From NCBI GenBank assembly GCA_023422555.1, contig JAFAGQ010000060.1, positions 1 to 5,725 on the forward strand: DNA of 5,725 nucleotides, in the 5' to 3' direction. Positions 1 through 5,357 of the stretch are shown here, one piece after another. A model generated the notes under the pieces. The model was not told the DNA's origin, did not search any database, and saw nothing but the letters and a program-made list of their open reading frames with translations. The position numbers and the translations under genes are program-made. Position 1 is the first letter of the stretch. Each line of letters starts with the position of its first letter. The stretch comes from Pseudomonadota bacterium. Its GTDB lineage: Bacteria; Pseudomonadota; Gammaproteobacteria; Burkholderiales; Burkholderiaceae_B.

Positions 1-63
1 GTGTTCTGTGATTTGCTTTATCGCTTCGAGTTTGAATTCTTCCGTAAATCGGACCTTGCTCAT
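1..63 (-). CDS. IS3-family transposase OrfA, N-terminal 21 codons (partial)
   Basis: The minus strand from 63 reads an open frame starting MSKVRFTEEFKLEAIKQ, the typical beginning of IS3-family OrfA (transposase_8, HTH_Tnp_1 type), which carries the DNA-binding helix-turn-helix and is joined to OrfB by programmed frameshifting in complete elements. The ATG is preceded by GGAG six bases upstream. The frame stays open to the window edge, so the helix-turn-helix core and the leucine zipper lie outside. Whether the element is intact and active cannot be judged from here. Confidence 0.85.
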   Translation of the reverse strand, partial: MSKVRFTEEFKLEAIKQITEH

Positions 64-83
64 AATAATCTCCATCTGTGAGT

Positions 84-111
84 ATTATGAGGCTTAAAAG
101 TGTCTAGTAAA
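84..111 (-). promoter_or_regulatory. Predicted promoter of the IS transposase genes
   Basis: On the minus strand TTTACT (106-111) and CATAAT (84-89) are separated by 16 bases and match the sigma-70 -35 (4 of 6) and -10 (5 of 6) boxes. They lie about 20 bases upstream of the OrfA start and partly inside the terminal repeat, the usual place for the weak IS3 promoter. It points into the element, away from the repressor gene. Confidence 0.5.
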
Positions 112-125
112 CCCTGGCCGATTCA
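101..125 (-). repeat. Terminal inverted repeat of the IS3-family element
   Basis: The outer end reads TGAATCGGCCAGGG on the minus strand and continues to about position 101. The boundary at 125 is set by the TGA tip typical of IS3-family ends and by the change to coding-like sequence right after it. The matching copy at the far end is not in the window, so the length of about 25 bases is an estimate. Confidence 0.7.
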
Positions 126-128
126 CCC

Positions 129-1193
129 TTGCCTGATACCGAAACCCTTGTCACCCGTCGCCCTCGTCGCAGTACCGGTCGTGTTACTCAAGCCGATGTA
201 GCCCGACTTGCCAACGTATCGACTCAGACTGTCTCACGCGTACTCAATAGTCCGGAAACTGTCCCGCCTGCTACCCTTGTCAGAGTTCGACAGGCAATAC
301 AGGATGCGGGATATGTTCCGGATCGTCTGGCAGGAGCGCTCGCCTCCGGTCGCAGTCGTCTTGTGGCAGCTCTTGTGCCGGCCATTGGCGGGCCTGTCTT
401 TCTCGAGACATTGGAGGCTTTAAGTCAAACGCTGGGAACGCGCGGCTATCAGTTAATGCTGGGCGAGAGTGGATATGACGATGATGATGAAGAACAATTG
501 ATAGAAAACCTGATCAGTCGCAGGCCGGATGGCATTGTGCTGACTCGAATTGTCCAGTCACCGGCTGCAAGACATCGGTTAAAACAATCTGGTATTCCGG
601 TTGTTGAAACCTGGGACCTGACGGATGACCCGGTGGATATGCTGATTGGTTTCTCTCACCAGGCAATTGGCACAGAAATCGCAGACTTTGTCGCCGGCAC
701 AAAAGCCCGCTTTCCAGCGTTACTTACGGGTGATGATCCCCGCGCGGGTCTGCGTCAGAGGGCGTTCGCAGAACGACTCGCATCCCTCGGTCTTCTTGAC
801 GGTGATCCATCGCGCTTACCTATGGAAATGGCCACCGCGCCCATTACATTAGGTGATGCCCGTGCAGCAGCATCCCGACTGTTCGATAAACATCCGGAGG
901 TGGACGCTGTGTTCTGCAGTACCGACGTTGCAGCCTGGGGTGTCATGACTGAGGCCAGCAAACGGGGCCGTCGGATACCGGAAGATATTGCAGTCATTGG
1001 ATTTGGCGATCTCAGTTTCGCGAAAGACCTCGTTCCTCCACTAACAACCGTACAAATTAACGGCTTTGCCATTGGAGAACAGGCCGCAAACTGGATCATG
1101 GCGCGCGCAGAAGGTAAAGAAATCGAGAATCGACGTGTCGATATCGGATTCAAACTGGTTCAACGCGGAAGTGCGTTTTCTGAAAATTCCTGA
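129..1193 (+). CDS. LacI-family transcriptional regulator, GntR (gluconate repressor)-like, 5' region interrupted by IS
   Basis: A 354-residue DNA-binding repressor of the LacI family. The N-terminal helix-turn-helix is at about residues 19-41 (TQADVARLANVSTQTVSRVL), followed by the hinge helix region to about 75 (GYVPDRLAGALASGRS), then a periplasmic-binding-protein-like effector domain (about 78-340) with the family signatures RPDGIVLT, GIPVVE and VFCSTDVAAWG. The pattern LMLGESGYDDDDEEQLIENLISRRPDG resembles the E. coli gluconate repressor GntR more than LacI or GalR, suggesting a sugar acid effector; that is inference. Total length fits the family. The only usable start is TTG at 129, three bases after the IS end, with no Shine-Dalgarno sequence; the frame is open back to a TAA at 108-110 inside the IS, and no ATG or GTG precedes the helix-turn-helix. 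The original promoter and perhaps the true start codon were probably displaced by the insertion, so expression is doubtful although the body is intact. It is convergent with the solute-binding protein gene. Confidence 0.9.
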   Translation: MPDTETLVTRRPRRSTGRVTQADVARLANVSTQTVSRVLNSPETVPPATLVRVRQAIQDAGYVPDRLAGALASGRSRLVAALVPAIGGPVFLETLEALSQTLGTRGYQLMLGESGYDDDDEEQLIENLISRRPDGIVLTRIVQSPAARHRLKQSGIPVVETWDLTDDPVDMLIGFSHQAIGTEIADFVAGTKARFPALLTGDDPRAGLRQRAFAERLASLGLLDGDPSRLPMEMATAPITLGDARAAASRLFDKHPEVDAVFCSTDVAAWGVMTEASKRGRRIPEDIAVIGFGDLSFAKDLVPPLTTVQINGFAIGEQAANWIMARAEGKEIENRRVDIGFKLVQRGSAFSENS

Positions 1194-1407
1194 CTTACTT
1201 TCCGCATATATATAGCAGACAATTCGTGTTCCTTGTGCGCTGGAAATTGGGAAAGCACGCCTGCTGCTGTTTGCCAACGATATTCATGACAAACGTCGTT
1301 GATCTGATGGCACCCAGCGCGTGAAATGCTGATCCACCAAACCCAAGCGTTGAAATCACATCAGACCCTAGCATCAACAGTTTCTGAAAACGAGATTGTT
1401 GATGCCC
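1194..1407. other. Convergent intergenic region with no recognised gene
   Basis: These 214 bases separate the ends of the repressor and solute-binding protein genes. No RNA gene or rho-independent terminator with a T run is visible. On the minus strand the frame continuing past the solute-binding protein stop stays open for about 70 codons (to 1195, ending TAA) with a TTG/ATG pair near 1372-1377. The predicted peptide (beginning MLGSDVISTLGFGG) is not one I recognise and has no ribosome site, so it is not called as a gene. Confidence 0.5.
1371..1405. other. Stem-loop beside the solute-binding protein stop codon
   Basis: A perfect 9-base inverted repeat, GCATCAACA (1371-1379) and TGTTGATGC (1397-1405), encloses a 17-base loop that itself contains a small GTTT/AAAC pairing. 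It lies two bases beyond the stop codon of the minus-strand gene. No T run follows on either strand, so it is not a classical terminator; it could protect the mRNA 3' end or assist termination. Confidence 0.45.
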
Positions 1408-2217
1408 TCACTTCCCAATTTTGGCGGTCGCTCCGCGTACCCCTGCATGATCGATGATCTTCGTTATGTGACCGTCTTCATTCGCCGAAATAATAAAGTT
1501 CTTGAGCGTAGACAATCCGGCATCGCGGCCCTTTGGTATGCCTGCCGCAAAATATTCCATATCCCAATGCCCTGGCAATACTTTGGACCCGGACAAAGCA
1601 TCAGACATTTGATAAAGAATGGCATTATTCGTCGCAAATGCATCGATTTCTTTCTGCTTTAGAAGATCAATGGCATGACTGAGCGTATCGACTTCCTTGA
1701 TCTGCAGCTTGGGGAAAAGCGAATTCAATGTTTTTGACGTACTGCTTCCTTTGCTGACGCCGACAGTTGCATCTGACTTGGTCAGATCATCGAAGGATGT
1801 GAACCGTGATTCTTTCGGAACCAGAAAACTTTTCTCCACTTCCATGAAAGTTGGAGAAAAATCCATTATTTTCTTTCGGGATGCAGTGGCATTAGTAACG
1901 CTCAAATCCACTTCGCTGTTCTTGATAGCAGCCAGAAGTGATGAATTATTAGGAAATATCACCGCCTTGAATGGCACGCCCAACTGCTTTGCAAACAATT
2001 TTCCCAGATCGTAACCAACGCCTTTGTTCTCCTCCGGTGTAGATCCTTCAATAACAGACGTAGGACTTCCCTTATAGACACCAACAAGCAGTGTGCCGGA
2101 CGGCGCGAGAATCTTTGCTGCGTTTTGAATATTCGCATCGGCATGGGCGAGTGAAGAAGCCAGTAAAGAATGCGCCGCCAACAGGCAAATAGCAGCACTT
2201 TTTAGTGTTTTGAACAT
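1408..2217 (-). CDS. Periplasmic solute-binding protein of ABC transporter, family 3 (amino-acid type)
   Basis: A 269-residue secreted binding protein of the SBP_bac_3 family, which captures polar amino acids or related small acids in the periplasm and delivers them to an ABC permease. The start at 2217 is fixed by AGGAGG six bases upstream; a frame start 11 codons earlier lacks a site. Residues 1-26 form a Sec signal peptide (MFKTLK, hydrophobic core, cleavage after AHA). The mature part shows the family marks: GVGYDLGKLFAKQLGV (66-81), VDLSVTNATASRKKIMDFSPTF (103-124, given in two lobes around Arg114, which by position matches the ligand carboxylate-binding Arg) and IDAFATNNAIL near 191-201. 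At 197 there is Asn where HisJ and GlnH have the Asp that binds the ligand amino group; this may be normal for its subfamily or may mean a non-amino-acid ligand. No permease or ATPase gene is adjacent, so it must work with a remote transporter or be an orphan receptor. Confidence 0.9.
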   Translation of the reverse strand: MFKTLKSAAICLLAAHSLLASSLAHADANIQNAAKILAPSGTLLVGVYKGSPTSVIEGSTPEENKGVGYDLGKLFAKQLGVPFKAVIFPNNSSLLAAIKNSEVDLSVTNATASRKKIMDFSPTFMEVEKSFLVPKESRFTSFDDLTKSDATVGVSKGSSTSKTLNSLFPKLQIKEVDTLSHAIDLLKQKEIDAFATNNAILYQMSDALSGSKVLPGHWDMEYFAAGIPKGRDAGLSTLKNFIISANEDGHITKIIDHAGVRGATAKIGK

Positions 2218-2223
2218 TCCATT

Positions 2224-2229
2224 CCTCCT
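2224..2229 (-). promoter_or_regulatory. Ribosome binding site that sets the solute-binding protein start
   Basis: The minus strand reads AGGAGG, a perfect Shine-Dalgarno core, six bases before the ATG at 2217. It lies downstream of the alternative upstream start at 2250, and choosing 2217 leaves a clean signal peptide. Confidence 0.85.
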
Positions 2230-2255
2230 TTTTGTAATGGCAGAGTGCACTTTCT

Positions 2256-2298
2256 AATTGTTATTTCATTTGAATTGTTATTCTCGGGTAATGTTCTT
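2256..2298. repeat. Three short repeats at 17-base spacing upstream of the solute-binding protein gene
   Basis: AATTGTTATT occurs at 2256-2265 and again at 2273-2282, and a degenerate copy, AATGTTCTT, begins at 2290, so the repeats start exactly 17 bases apart. They lie in the AT-rich leader of the minus-strand gene, 39 to 81 bases upstream of its ATG. This could be a cluster of regulator sites, but AT-rich DNA makes chance repeats easy. I found no convincing -35/-10 pair nearby. Confidence 0.35.
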
Positions 2299-2406
2299 AT
2301 AGGGTCTAATACTATTTCGATCTTATATTGATATTATTTTCGAATAAGAGTGTGCATAGAGACAGCGCTTTCTGATATGCAGAAGATCATACAATGCCAT
2401 CTATCA

Positions 2407-2447
2407 TGCCTATCCTGCGCTAACGACAGCAAAGGCGCACATAGGCA
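2407..2447. other. Stem-loop between the antitoxin and solute-binding protein genes
   Basis: TGCCTAT (2407-2413) pairs with ATAGGCA (2441-2447), and inside it TGCGC (2416-2420) pairs with GCGCA (2435-2439), with a CC/C bulge between and a 14-base loop. This gives 12 base pairs in all. It lies seven bases past the stop codon of the VbhA-like gene on the same strand, where a terminator is expected, but no T run follows on that strand. It could be a weak or factor-assisted terminator or an mRNA 3' stabiliser. Confidence 0.5.
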
Positions 2448-2453
2448 GCCGAC

Positions 2454-2642
2454 CTACTTGAATACTTTGTCTTTTCTAAGACGCTCAAAAACGTTCTGCT
2501 TTGCCTGCTCGATTGTTAATTTTCCTTGCATCACCAGATCCAGATCGGCCAGTGTTTCTGCATCAGGTCTAAGCCCAGCCAAGGCTAACGAACCAATTTC
2601 CGATTCCATTTGCTGGCGAAATTCTTCAGATTGAACGTCCAT
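2454..2642 (-). CDS. Orphan VbhA-like antitoxin (Fic inhibitor family)
   Basis: A 62-residue cytoplasmic protein resembling the VbhA antitoxin family, whose members bind Fic-domain AMP-transferases and block ATP binding. The visible likeness is the helix ending GSLALAGLRPDAETLADL (17-34) followed by MQGKLTIEQAKQNVFERL (38-55), which matches the family layout of an SxxxEG helix, a GLxP turn, and a GE(I/L)T.EEA helix. The inhibitory motif reads SLALAG (18-23), with Ala22 where classical VbhA has the Glu that competes for the ATP site. No Fic gene follows: the next 236 bases on this strand are non-coding, then comes the solute-binding protein. The ATG at 2642 lacks a clear ribosome site; ATG at codon 12 is a less likely alternative since it would cut into the first helix. 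It follows iclR on the same strand after 78 bases and could share its transcript. Family assignment is from recalled consensus, not a search. Confidence 0.7.
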   Translation of the reverse strand: MDVQSEEFRQQMESEIGSLALAGLRPDAETLADLDLVMQGKLTIEQAKQNVFERLRKDKVFK

Positions 2643-2720
2643 AGAGTAAACGCGTAATTATTACCAGGTACAAATCAGGACTCACAGCTACCTCGCAATG
2701 CTCGAAGCGACATCTCTTTA

Positions 2721-3497
2721 TCAAGGATGCCACGCCGACACAATATTTGCACTGACTGATGGGCGCACACTTCCCGCCAGCGCATAGGAAAGCTGCTGTG
2801 CCGCTGCGAGTGTTTCCGAAACAAAACTCTCCAGCACAGGTTCTGTGAGTCGGGATATCGGACCTGAAATACACAAGGCGCCCAGCAATCGCCACTGAGG
2901 CCCGAACACCGGTGCCGAGATGCTCGACACCTGTGGGTCGCGTTCACCCAATGAAATTGCATACCCTTGCTTTCTGATCGATTCAAACGGCTCACCCTGC
3001 TCTCCGGAAAAAGCAAGAATGGTAAGTCCAGGGCCACCTTTATCCAGCGGCAGGATCGTACCCATCCGGACGTGATGGCGTACCGCCTGCGGGCCTTCTA
3101 CCCGAACCACGCAAACGCGCTGGGCTCCTTCTCTGACGTAGAAAGTAGCGCTTTCTTTAGTTTTCGCTGTGAGCTCCCGCAATACCGGCTCAATCACATC
3201 CTGCGCATTAAAGGTTGCCTGGTAGCACGCGCCCAGCCAGCCGGCGGCTCGTCCTAACCGCCAGGTGCCATCATCTTTCTGGACCAGATAGCTGTCTGCC
3301 GCGAGGGTTCTGGCCAGGCGCAGAACAGTTGATCGGTGCAGCTCGGTCCGGCGACTCAATTCTGCCAGCGACAGGCTTTCTTCATCCATACCAAAAGCGC
3401 CAAGCACAGCCAGTGCACGACGTACCGCGACCACGCCTCCTTCGCCTGACTCTTCGGCTACAGGAGGGGGATTCGCTATCTGGTTTTTCTGTTTCAT
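2721..3497 (-). CDS. IclR-family transcriptional regulator, divergent from the catabolic operon
   Basis: A 258-residue regulator of the IclR family, normally a dimer or tetramer that binds DNA upstream of a catabolic operon and responds to a pathway intermediate. The winged helix-turn-helix covers about residues 23-85, with SLAELSRRTELHRSTVLRLA as the helix-turn-helix and WRLGRAAGWLG closing the wing. The effector domain follows (about 100-243), with the typical stretches ESATFYVREG, RVEGPQAVRHHVRMG, LPLDKGGPG, SAPVFGP and LGALCISGP. Length is typical. The ATG at 3497 has no strong Shine-Dalgarno sequence, which would suit low expression. A good sigma-70 promoter lies 33-61 bases upstream. 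The gene is divergent from the aldolase/dehydrogenase/lactonase operon across 200 bases, the classic arrangement for a local regulator, so that operon is its likely target; whether it represses or activates cannot be read. Confidence 0.93.
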   Translation of the reverse strand: MKQKNQIANPPPVAEESGEGGVVAVRRALAVLGAFGMDEESLSLAELSRRTELHRSTVLRLARTLAADSYLVQKDDGTWRLGRAAGWLGACYQATFNAQDVIEPVLRELTAKTKESATFYVREGAQRVCVVRVEGPQAVRHHVRMGTILPLDKGGPGLTILAFSGEQGEPFESIRKQGYAISLGERDPQVSSISAPVFGPQWRLLGALCISGPISRLTEPVLESFVSETLAAAQQLSYALAGSVRPSVSANIVSAWHP

Positions 3498-3529
3498 GGT
3501 TTAGTCTATGTCTCACTAGGCGCAACGCT

Positions 3530-3549
3530 ATTGTATCTCATAGAACAAT
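3530..3549. promoter_or_regulatory. Dyad overlapping the iclR promoter, possible autoregulatory operator
   Basis: ATTGT (3530-3534) and ACAAT (3545-3549) form an inverted repeat with a 10-base spacer, sitting on the -10 box and spacer of the predicted iclR promoter. A regulator bound here would block that promoter. The arms are only 5 bases, so chance is possible, and the sequence does not match the classical IclR box. Confidence 0.35.
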
Positions 3550-3558
3550 CGCTCACAA
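3530..3558 (-). promoter_or_regulatory. Predicted sigma-70 promoter of the iclR-type gene
   Basis: On the minus strand TTGTGA (3553-3558) and TACAAT (3530-3535) are exactly 17 bases apart and match the -35 and -10 consensus in 4 of 6 and 5 of 6 positions. The start point would fall near 3523, giving a leader of about 25 bases before the ATG at 3497. Confidence 0.65.
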
Positions 3559-3571
3559 TCCTCTCCACTTC

Positions 3572-3597
3572 AATTATCAGATAAGAGACAAATTATC
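3572..3597. promoter_or_regulatory. Palindrome and direct repeat in the divergent control region
   Basis: TTATCAGATAA (3574-3584) is a perfect 11-base palindrome with a central A, and AATTATC occurs at 3572-3578 and again at 3591-3597, 19 bases apart (nearly two helical turns). They lie between the two divergent genes and are candidate regulator sites for the rightward operon. I could not find a convincing -35/-10 pair for that operon, which would fit an activator-dependent promoter. Confidence 0.35.
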
Positions 3598-3685
3598 GAT
3601 TCTTCATTCGTCATGAAATCGGCCGTTCCGGGCTATGACGGCAAAGAGGAGCAGTGACAACACTTTTTTAAAACAAAAATTTTAC

Positions 3686-3689
3686 GGAG
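3686..3689 (+). promoter_or_regulatory. Ribosome binding site that supports a TTG start for the RraA-like gene
   Basis: ACGGAGC places GGAG eight bases before the TTG at 3698. The in-frame ATG at 3635 has no such site and would add a 21-residue tail rich in Lys and Ser that does not look like the family. Confidence 0.65.
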
Positions 3690-3697
3690 CTAATAAA

Positions 3698-4381
3698 TTG
3701 ACTAATCCCAATATAAACAAAGACTTTGAGCGCGTATCGGCAGACGTTGTTGCCAAAGCGGCAGTATTTCAACCCGCGATTTTGTCTGATGTGAACGGCC
3801 GCCGCGGTGCGTTACACGGAAGAATCAAAGCGCTGCGCCCGCATATGAAACTGGCTGGTCCTGCGTTTACCGTTGAAGTTCGTCCTGGCGACAATCTGAT
3901 GATTCACGCCGCACTCGCGCTGGCCAAACCCGGTGATGTCCTGGTTATTGATGGCAAAGGGGATCAGACCTGCGCGCTGATGGGCACCATCATGATGAAT
4001 GCTGCGCGTGAGCGTGGCCTGGCTGGAGTCGTTCTGGATGCGGCCGTCCGCGATTCCCTGGATATCGAAGAAATGGATTATCCGGTGTTTTCTGTCGGCA
4101 CCAATCCTAATGGCCCAACCAAAGAAGTGGCCGGCCGTGTAGGGCATCCCATTTCATGTGGCGGTGTAACGGTCAATCCAGGTGACTTTATTACGGCGGA
4201 CGCAGATGGCGTCATGTGCATTGAACGCGAAAAGATCGGCACGCTGATTGAAAAAGCGCAGGAAAAAGTCGAAGCCGAAACTCGCCGTATCGCAGGCATC
4301 AAAAAAGGCGACCTCAGCGCTTCCTGGCTGAATAAGTCGCTTGTGACAGCGGGCGTTCTGAAGGAAGGTGAAGAACTGTGA
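3698..4381 (+). CDS. RraA-family enzyme, HMG/CHA aldolase or oxaloacetate decarboxylase-like
   Basis: A 227-residue protein of the RraA/class II pyruvate aldolase family, whose catabolic members cleave 4-hydroxy-4-methyl-2-oxoglutarate or 4-carboxy-4-hydroxy-2-oxoadipate to pyruvate plus a second acid and also decarboxylate oxaloacetate. With the TTG start at 3698 (see its ribosome site) the family marks are PAILSDVNG near 26-34, GPAFTVEVRPGDN (54-66), KPGDVLVIDGKGD (77-89), the metal-site helix from Gly96 and VVLDAAVRDSLD (111-122), in which Arg118, Asp119 and Asp122 match the catalytic RDxxD/E motif. Keeping this motif argues for an enzyme rather than the RNase E inhibitor RraA. Near the end are VTVNPGDFITADADGV (157-172), also typical. 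The stop overlaps the next start (GTGA), implying translational coupling to the dehydrogenase. The substrate is unknown; the dehydrogenase and lactonase neighbours suggest a sugar acid or hydroxy acid rather than an aromatic ring-cleavage product. Confidence 0.85.
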   Translation: MTNPNINKDFERVSADVVAKAAVFQPAILSDVNGRRGALHGRIKALRPHMKLAGPAFTVEVRPGDNLMIHAALALAKPGDVLVIDGKGDQTCALMGTIMMNAARERGLAGVVLDAAVRDSLDIEEMDYPVFSVGTNPNGPTKEVAGRVGHPISCGGVTVNPGDFITADADGVMCIEREKIGTLIEKAQEKVEAETRRIAGIKKGDLSASWLNKSLVTAGVLKEGEEL

Positions 4382-5298
4382 GCAGCAAGCCAGTTATTTT
4401 GGTGACTGCCGCCGATCTGGCACCGCAGGCCATGGCCTTACTTGAAGACTACGAAGTGGTGTTTGCAGGAAAAACGCCGGAACATGATGATGTTGCGGCA
4501 CTTGCCAAACAGCACAACCCGGTTGGCATCATTGTGCGATATGGCAGTATCACACCTGCAATCATGGACGCGGCACCGGCCCTCAAGGTCATTTCCAAAC
4601 ACGGCAGTGGCACAGATACGATCGATAAATCGGCTGCAAAGGAGCGCGGAATCGAGGTCACGGCCGCCGTTGGTGCGAATGCAGCAGCGGTCGCCGAGCA
4701 GGCTCTCGCCCTGTTGCTGGGTTGCGCCAAATCCGTCGTAAGCCTCGATAAAAGAATGCACGAAGGATTCTGGGATAAGGCAACACATAAAAGTGTTGAG
4801 CTGCGTGGCCGTACCATCGGCCTGATCGGCCTGGGCGCCATCGGGCAACGATTTGCCAGAATGGTAGAAGCGCTGGAGATGCGCATTGTGGGATTCGATC
4901 CTTACGCCAAAAATGTACCGAGTTACGTTGAATTGGTGGATCTGGAGACCTTGTGGAAGGAGTCGGATGCAATTTCATTGCACTGCCCTCTTACACCGGA
5001 CAACAAGAATATCATCAACGCAGACTCTCTGGCGAAATGCAAGAAGGGCGTCATTCTGGTCAACACGGCCAGAGGTGGTCTTGTCGATGAACAGGCGCTG
5101 CTGGATGCGCTGAATTCGGGACAAGTCTCCATGGCCGGTCTGGACAGCTTTGCGATCGAGCCATTCAAAGCCCCGCATATTTTTCAGAACCACGAACACA
5201 TCATTCTGAGTCCCCACATTGGCGGGGTCACAAGTGATGCGTACGTCAATATGGGAATGGCTGCCGCAAAGAACACTATCGAGGTCATTACTGCGTGA
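4378..5298 (+). CDS. D-isomer-specific 2-hydroxyacid dehydrogenase (NAD-dependent)
   Basis: A 306-residue cytoplasmic oxidoreductase of the D-2-hydroxyacid dehydrogenase family (phosphoglycerate, glycerate and hydroxypyruvate dehydrogenase relatives), interconverting a D-2-hydroxy acid and the 2-oxo acid. The substrate loop is RYGSITPAIMDAAPALKVISKHGSGTD (54-80, written here as one family block); the Rossmann motif is GLGAIG (151-156) and Asp174 after the second strand favours NAD over NADP. The catalytic set is complete: Arg232 in NTARGG, Glu261 in IEP, His280 in SPHIGG. There is no C-terminal ACT domain, so it is not a full-length regulated SerA. It starts at GTG 4378, four bases inside the end of the RraA-like gene, so the two are translationally coupled and probably act on consecutive intermediates. 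The actual substrate (for example glyoxylate, hydroxypyruvate or a larger sugar acid) cannot be fixed from sequence. Confidence 0.93.
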   Translation: MSSKPVILVTAADLAPQAMALLEDYEVVFAGKTPEHDDVAALAKQHNPVGIIVRYGSITPAIMDAAPALKVISKHGSGTDTIDKSAAKERGIEVTAAVGANAAAVAEQALALLLGCAKSVVSLDKRMHEGFWDKATHKSVELRGRTIGLIGLGAIGQRFARMVEALEMRIVGFDPYAKNVPSYVELVDLETLWKESDAISLHCPLTPDNKNIINADSLAKCKKGVILVNTARGGLVDEQALLDALNSGQVSMAGLDSFAIEPFKAPHIFQNHEHIILSPHIGGVTSDAYVNMGMAAAKNTIEVITA

Positions 5299-5311
5299 TT
5301 TCAGGCGGGGT

Positions 5312-5340
5312 TTGACATTTTCTTCGTTCAATTAATTGGT
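5312..5340 (+). promoter_or_regulatory. Possible weak internal promoter before the lactonase gene
   Basis: A perfect TTGACA -35 box (5312-5317) lies in the 59-base gap before the lactonase gene, but the position 17 bases downstream reads ATTGGT, a poor -10 box. It might add transcription to the distal part of the operon or be chance. Confidence 0.25.
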
Positions 5341-5357
5341 ATCTGCATTTATCAATC

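Larger units (their letters stand above)
1..125 (-). mobile_element. IS3-family insertion sequence, orfA-proximal end (partial)
   Basis: This is the left (orfA-side) end of an IS3-family element; the rest lies outside the window. Read on the minus strand it has the expected order: a terminal inverted repeat beginning TGAATCGG at position 125, a promoter, a GGAG ribosome site, and the start of OrfA at 63. The TGAATCG start and the following GGGTTTACTAGACA resemble ends of IS3 elements of the IS51/IS407-like kind, as recalled from the family rather than searched. IS3 elements usually duplicate 3-5 bases of target, so the first bases after 125 (CCC or CCCT) should recur beyond the other end, which is not visible. 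The element sits directly against the LacI-type repressor gene. Confidence 0.85.

Noticed and set aside
1396..1662. Plus-strand 88-codon open frame opposite the binding protein
   Set aside because: It is an antisense shadow of the C-terminal part of the solute-binding protein gene.
2218..2250. Start of the binding protein 11 codons upstream at 2250
   Set aside because: The strong AGGAGG lies inside this stretch, and the extra residues would precede a well-formed signal peptide.
2349..2453. Fic toxin gene or remnant downstream of the VbhA-like antitoxin
   Set aside because: All minus-strand frames there contain early stops and no Fic-like start or HPFxxGNGR-type motif is visible.
2350..2634. 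Plus-strand 94-codon open frame opposite the VbhA-like gene
   Set aside because: It has a Cys/Ser-rich composition with no recognisable domain and is the antisense of the better supported minus-strand gene.
3215..3616. Plus-strand 133-codon open frame
   Set aside because: It is antisense to the iclR-type gene and its control region, with no family features.
3613..3657. Possible 14-codon leader peptide before the RraA-like gene
   Set aside because: It has no ribosome site, no codon run suggesting attenuation and no following terminator hairpin.
3635..3697. ATG at 3635 as the start of the RraA-like gene
   Set aside because: It has no ribosome site and adds 21 low-similarity residues, while TTG at 3698 has GGAG at eight bases and gives the usual family length.
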